NCBI RefSeq assembly: GCF_947166265.1
Contig: NZ_CAMVDO010000008.1
Span: forward strand, 62,001-126,000
Reading direction: 5' to 3'
DNA length: 64,000 nt
From: an uncultured Fibrobacter sp.
GTDB lineage: Bacteria > Fibrobacterota > Fibrobacteria > Fibrobacterales > Fibrobacteraceae
Shown: piece by piece, positions 62,431 through 64,000 of the stretch
How the letters are laid out: every line of letters starts with the position of its first letter
Numbering within the stretch: the stretch's first letter is position 1
The notes under the pieces: model-generated
What the model saw: only the letters and a program-made list of their open reading frames with translations
What the model was told of the DNA's origin: nothing
The model's database searches: none
Made by a program: the position numbers and the translations under genes

Positions 62431-62479
62431 TGGATTCCCTCCCCTATCGCGCTACGCACTCCAGGGTCGAGGATGACTA
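62431..62479 (+). repeat. GGATGACA-family element, degenerate
   Basis: TGGATTCCCTCCCCTATCGCGCTACGCACTCCAGGGTCGAGGATGACTA. The arms CCCTCC..GGGTCGAGG pair imperfectly. Confidence 0.6.
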
Positions 62480-62485
62480 TCCCTC

Positions 62486-62515
62486 AAAAAAAAGAAGCCC
62501 GGACTAAAGCCGGGC
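62486..62515 (-). terminator. Rho-independent terminator (minus strand)
   Basis: On the minus strand GCCCGG, CTTTAGT, CCGGGC (62497-62515), then CTTC and a U-tract (62486-62493). It ends the small secreted protein gene. Confidence 0.88.
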
Positions 62516-62543
62516 AACAAAAGACGCGAATGAACGAAACGAA

Positions 62544-62981
62544 CTAGTTTTCGTTGTTGTGCATTTCCATCTGTTCGCGGTCCATCGTGTGCTGCAAGTA
62601 TTCCTTGAAGTCACGGTCGATGTTCACACCGTCGAGGTCGATGTCGTCGTTTTCCAACACGAACACGGCACTCGGGTTATCGAGCCAGCCGACCACGTCC
62701 ACCTGGTCGAGTTTCATGGACTTGTCACCAGCGGCCTGTGCAACGTATTCCACCTTGGACTTCTGAACCCAGCCCTGTCCGCAAGGACCCTTCACGAGCA
62801 CTTCGGTGTCGCCGTCCTTCAGGATAGTCAGTTCATCATTGAAGCCTGCGGTACAGACGACGGAACCACCATCTTTTTCCTTGGTCAGGTCCACGTCACC
62901 CAGTTTGGATTTCACTTTTTTGCCGGCACCGAAGGAGACGCCAACCAACAGAGCGAGAGCAATAAAGAGCACCTTTTTCAT
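62544..62981 (-). CDS. small secreted hypothetical protein
   Basis: A 145-residue protein. The ATG at 62981 has GAGGAAAG just upstream. The signal peptide (KKVLFIALALLVGVSFG) is followed by a Lys-rich start and a compact domain with two Cys (VVCTAGFNDELTIL and GPCGQGWVQKSKVEY). The latter resembles an SH3-like small beta-barrel, where VKGPCGQGWV recalls the SH3b GWV motif, but this is uncertain. The C-terminus is acidic and helical. It is divergent from mltG and ends at its own terminator. Periplasmic location is likely; function unknown. Confidence 0.7.
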   Translation of the reverse strand: MKKVLFIALALLVGVSFGAGKKVKSKLGDVDLTKEKDGGSVVCTAGFNDELTILKDGDTEVLVKGPCGQGWVQKSKVEYVAQAAGDKSMKLDQVDVVGWLDNPSAVFVLENDDIDLDGVNIDRDFKEYLQHTMDREQMEMHNNEN

Positions 62982-63077
62982 ATCTTTCCTCAGAAACAGG
63001 TTAAAACTTAACAATGCAAGTAGGAATATACCTTTTATTTTTGACTTTCGTCAGATTTTCTTTTAAATTTTTGCGAT

Positions 63078-64000
63078 ATGAAGAAGATTTTACTTATTTT
63101 GGCCGTCATTTTGGCACTTTTGGGCACCTTTTTGGCCTTCAACCTCAAATCCAGGATGGAATCTCGGGCTGAAAACAGCCAAACCGTGCTTCTGGAAATC
63201 CCCAAAGGCAGTTCCCCCGCCAAAGTTTTCCAGATTCTAAGACAGAACGGAATCTGGACCGACGACCTCGCCTTCCGGTTGACGATGAAACGACTCAACC
63301 CGAACCTCAAGGCCGGCTGGTTCGAAATTCCCGCAGGACTTACCCTCCCGCAGGTACTCTCGATTATCGAGTCGGGCAAGGTTGCCGTTCGCCGAGTCAC
63401 CATTCCCGAAGGCCGAGCCTCGTGGGAAATGCCCGCCTATATAAAGAAGGCCTACCCGGAACTGAGCGAGGACCGCTGGAACAAGCTCGTCCAAGACCCG
63501 AAGTTCGCCCGTTCGCTTGGAATCGAAGCCAATTCGCTGGAAGGCTACCTGCTCCCCGACACCTACCCCTTCCCGATTGACGCCGACGAAGAAACCATAT
63601 TGAAGCAGATGGTGGCCGCGAATCTGAAGGTCCGCGACGAAATGCAGAAGAAGTCCGGCTCCATGTGGAATACGCTCGGCAGCTGGCACAAGGTGCTGAC
63701 CCTTGCAAGTGTTGTCGAAGAAGAGACGGGAATCCCCGAAGAACGTCCGCTGATCGCAGGAGTGTTCCACAACAGACTCCGCATCGGAATGCCGCTCGGG
63801 GCAGACCCCACGGTGCGGTTCATCTTTAGGAACCTAACCGGGCCCATCTACAAGAGCCAGCTCAACAGCGACAGCCCCTACAACACCCGCAAGTTCAAGG
63901 GGCTGATGCCGGGGCCGATTTCGAATCCTGGCCGCAAGGCAATCGAGGCGGCGCTATTCCCCGCGAAGACCGAGGCGCTTTACTTTGTTGCAAAAGACGA
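63078..64000 (+). CDS. mltG: endolytic murein transglycosylase MltG (partial)
   Basis: The frame is open from the ATG at 63078 to the right edge, so the C-terminus is missing; 307 codons are visible. An N-terminal transmembrane helix (KKILLILAVILALLGTFLAF) is followed by a LysM-like region (IPKGSSPAKVFQILRQNGIW) and the YceG/MltG catalytic domain: EGYLLPDTYPF, LASVVEEETG with the catalytic Glu, VFHNRL, GADPTVRF and GLMPGPISNPG. MltG cuts nascent peptidoglycan strands in the periplasm and so sets glycan length. TAAATT is 8 nt before the ATG with no Shine-Dalgarno site. Confidence 0.95.
   Translation, partial: MKKILLILAVILALLGTFLAFNLKSRMESRAENSQTVLLEIPKGSSPAKVFQILRQNGIWTDDLAFRLTMKRLNPNLKAGWFEIPAGLTLPQVLSIIESGKVAVRRVTIPEGRASWEMPAYIKKAYPELSEDRWNKLVQDPKFARSLGIEANSLEGYLLPDTYPFPIDADEETILKQMVAANLKVRDEMQKKSGSMWNTLGSWHKVLTLASVVEEETGIPEERPLIAGVFHNRLRIGMPLGADPTVRFIFRNLTGPIYKSQLNSDSPYNTRKFKGLMPGPISNPGRKAIEAALFPAKTEALYFVAKD

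Larger units (their letters stand above)
62285..62543. other. upstream region of the GH5 gene, with terminator and repeat
   Basis: No gene. From right to left: a terminator for the small secreted protein gene (62486-62515), a degenerate GGATGACA-type element (62431-62479), then AT-rich DNA. GTGTATACGAGTGTACAC near 62373-62390 has two GTGTAYAC copies and an inverted GTGTA/TACAC, a possible operator about 90 nt before the GH5 start. Confidence 0.5.

Overview
The window looks like a chromosomal segment of a Fibrobacter-type bacterium (FCB group, Gram-negative cellulose degrader). The evidence is lineage-typical: a lipoprotein with two FISUMP-type domains, a fibro-slime-domain protein, Ser-rich (SSSSx)n linkers in secreted proteins, a GH5 cellulase with a CBM11-like module, and a C-terminal domain on four secreted proteins that resembles type IX secretion sorting domains. 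No rRNA, tRNA, CRISPR, transposase or integrase gene was recognised. Both ends cut genes: a PilX-like protein on the left and mltG on the right.

Layout. 1-3.4 kb: minus-strand operon of four type IV pilus minor-pilin-like genes (GspH/FimT-, PilV-, PilW- and PilX-like). 3.8-5.9 kb: FISUMP lipoprotein. 6.1-9.6 kb: cysS, an MBL-fold hydrolase and an acyltransferase-3 membrane protein. 9.6-15.2 kb: minus-strand fatty-acid/polyketide-like set (ACP, fused double ketosynthase, FabG, FabZ, PlsC-like acyltransferase, patatin-like lipase). 15.3-23.6 kb: an Omp85-like barrel and a 2389-residue repeat protein. 23.8-25.7 kb: a tethered beta-barrel and a lipoprotein. 25.8-30.8 kb: RhlE-like helicase, then an ATP-grasp protein paired with a MATE transporter fused to an anti-sigma-like ATPase fold. 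31.3-35.3 kb: NfnAB-like flavoprotein pair and a Pro/Ala-tethered barrel protein. 35.6-41.2 kb: GluQ, a very large degenerate helicase/nuclease-like protein and a SPOR protein. 41.3-48.6 kb: fibro-slime protein, FHA-GGDEF cyclase and a MATE transporter. 48.7-55.0 kb: Calx-beta/cadherin surface protein, OM protein, lipoprotein, NAT-like enzyme, AzlCD. 55.2-62.3 kb: a 10-repeat secreted protein with an unrecognised catalytic-like N-terminus, and the GH5 cellulase. 62.5-64 kb: small secreted protein and mltG.

Functional themes are cell-surface construction and polysaccharide attack (pilins, fibro-slime, cadherin-type and InlB/MBG repeat proteins, GH5 enzyme, barrels), membrane lipid or acyl chemistry (ACP/KS/KR/DH/acyltransferases), and a few housekeeping genes. 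Two genome-scale patterns cut across the genes: many starts sit only 6-10 nt after a TTTCTATATTTG-like promoter element, suggesting leaderless or very short-leader mRNAs; and a palindromic element family ending in GGATGACA is scattered through the gaps, twice inside coding sequence, with almost all copies in the same orientation whatever the gene direction.
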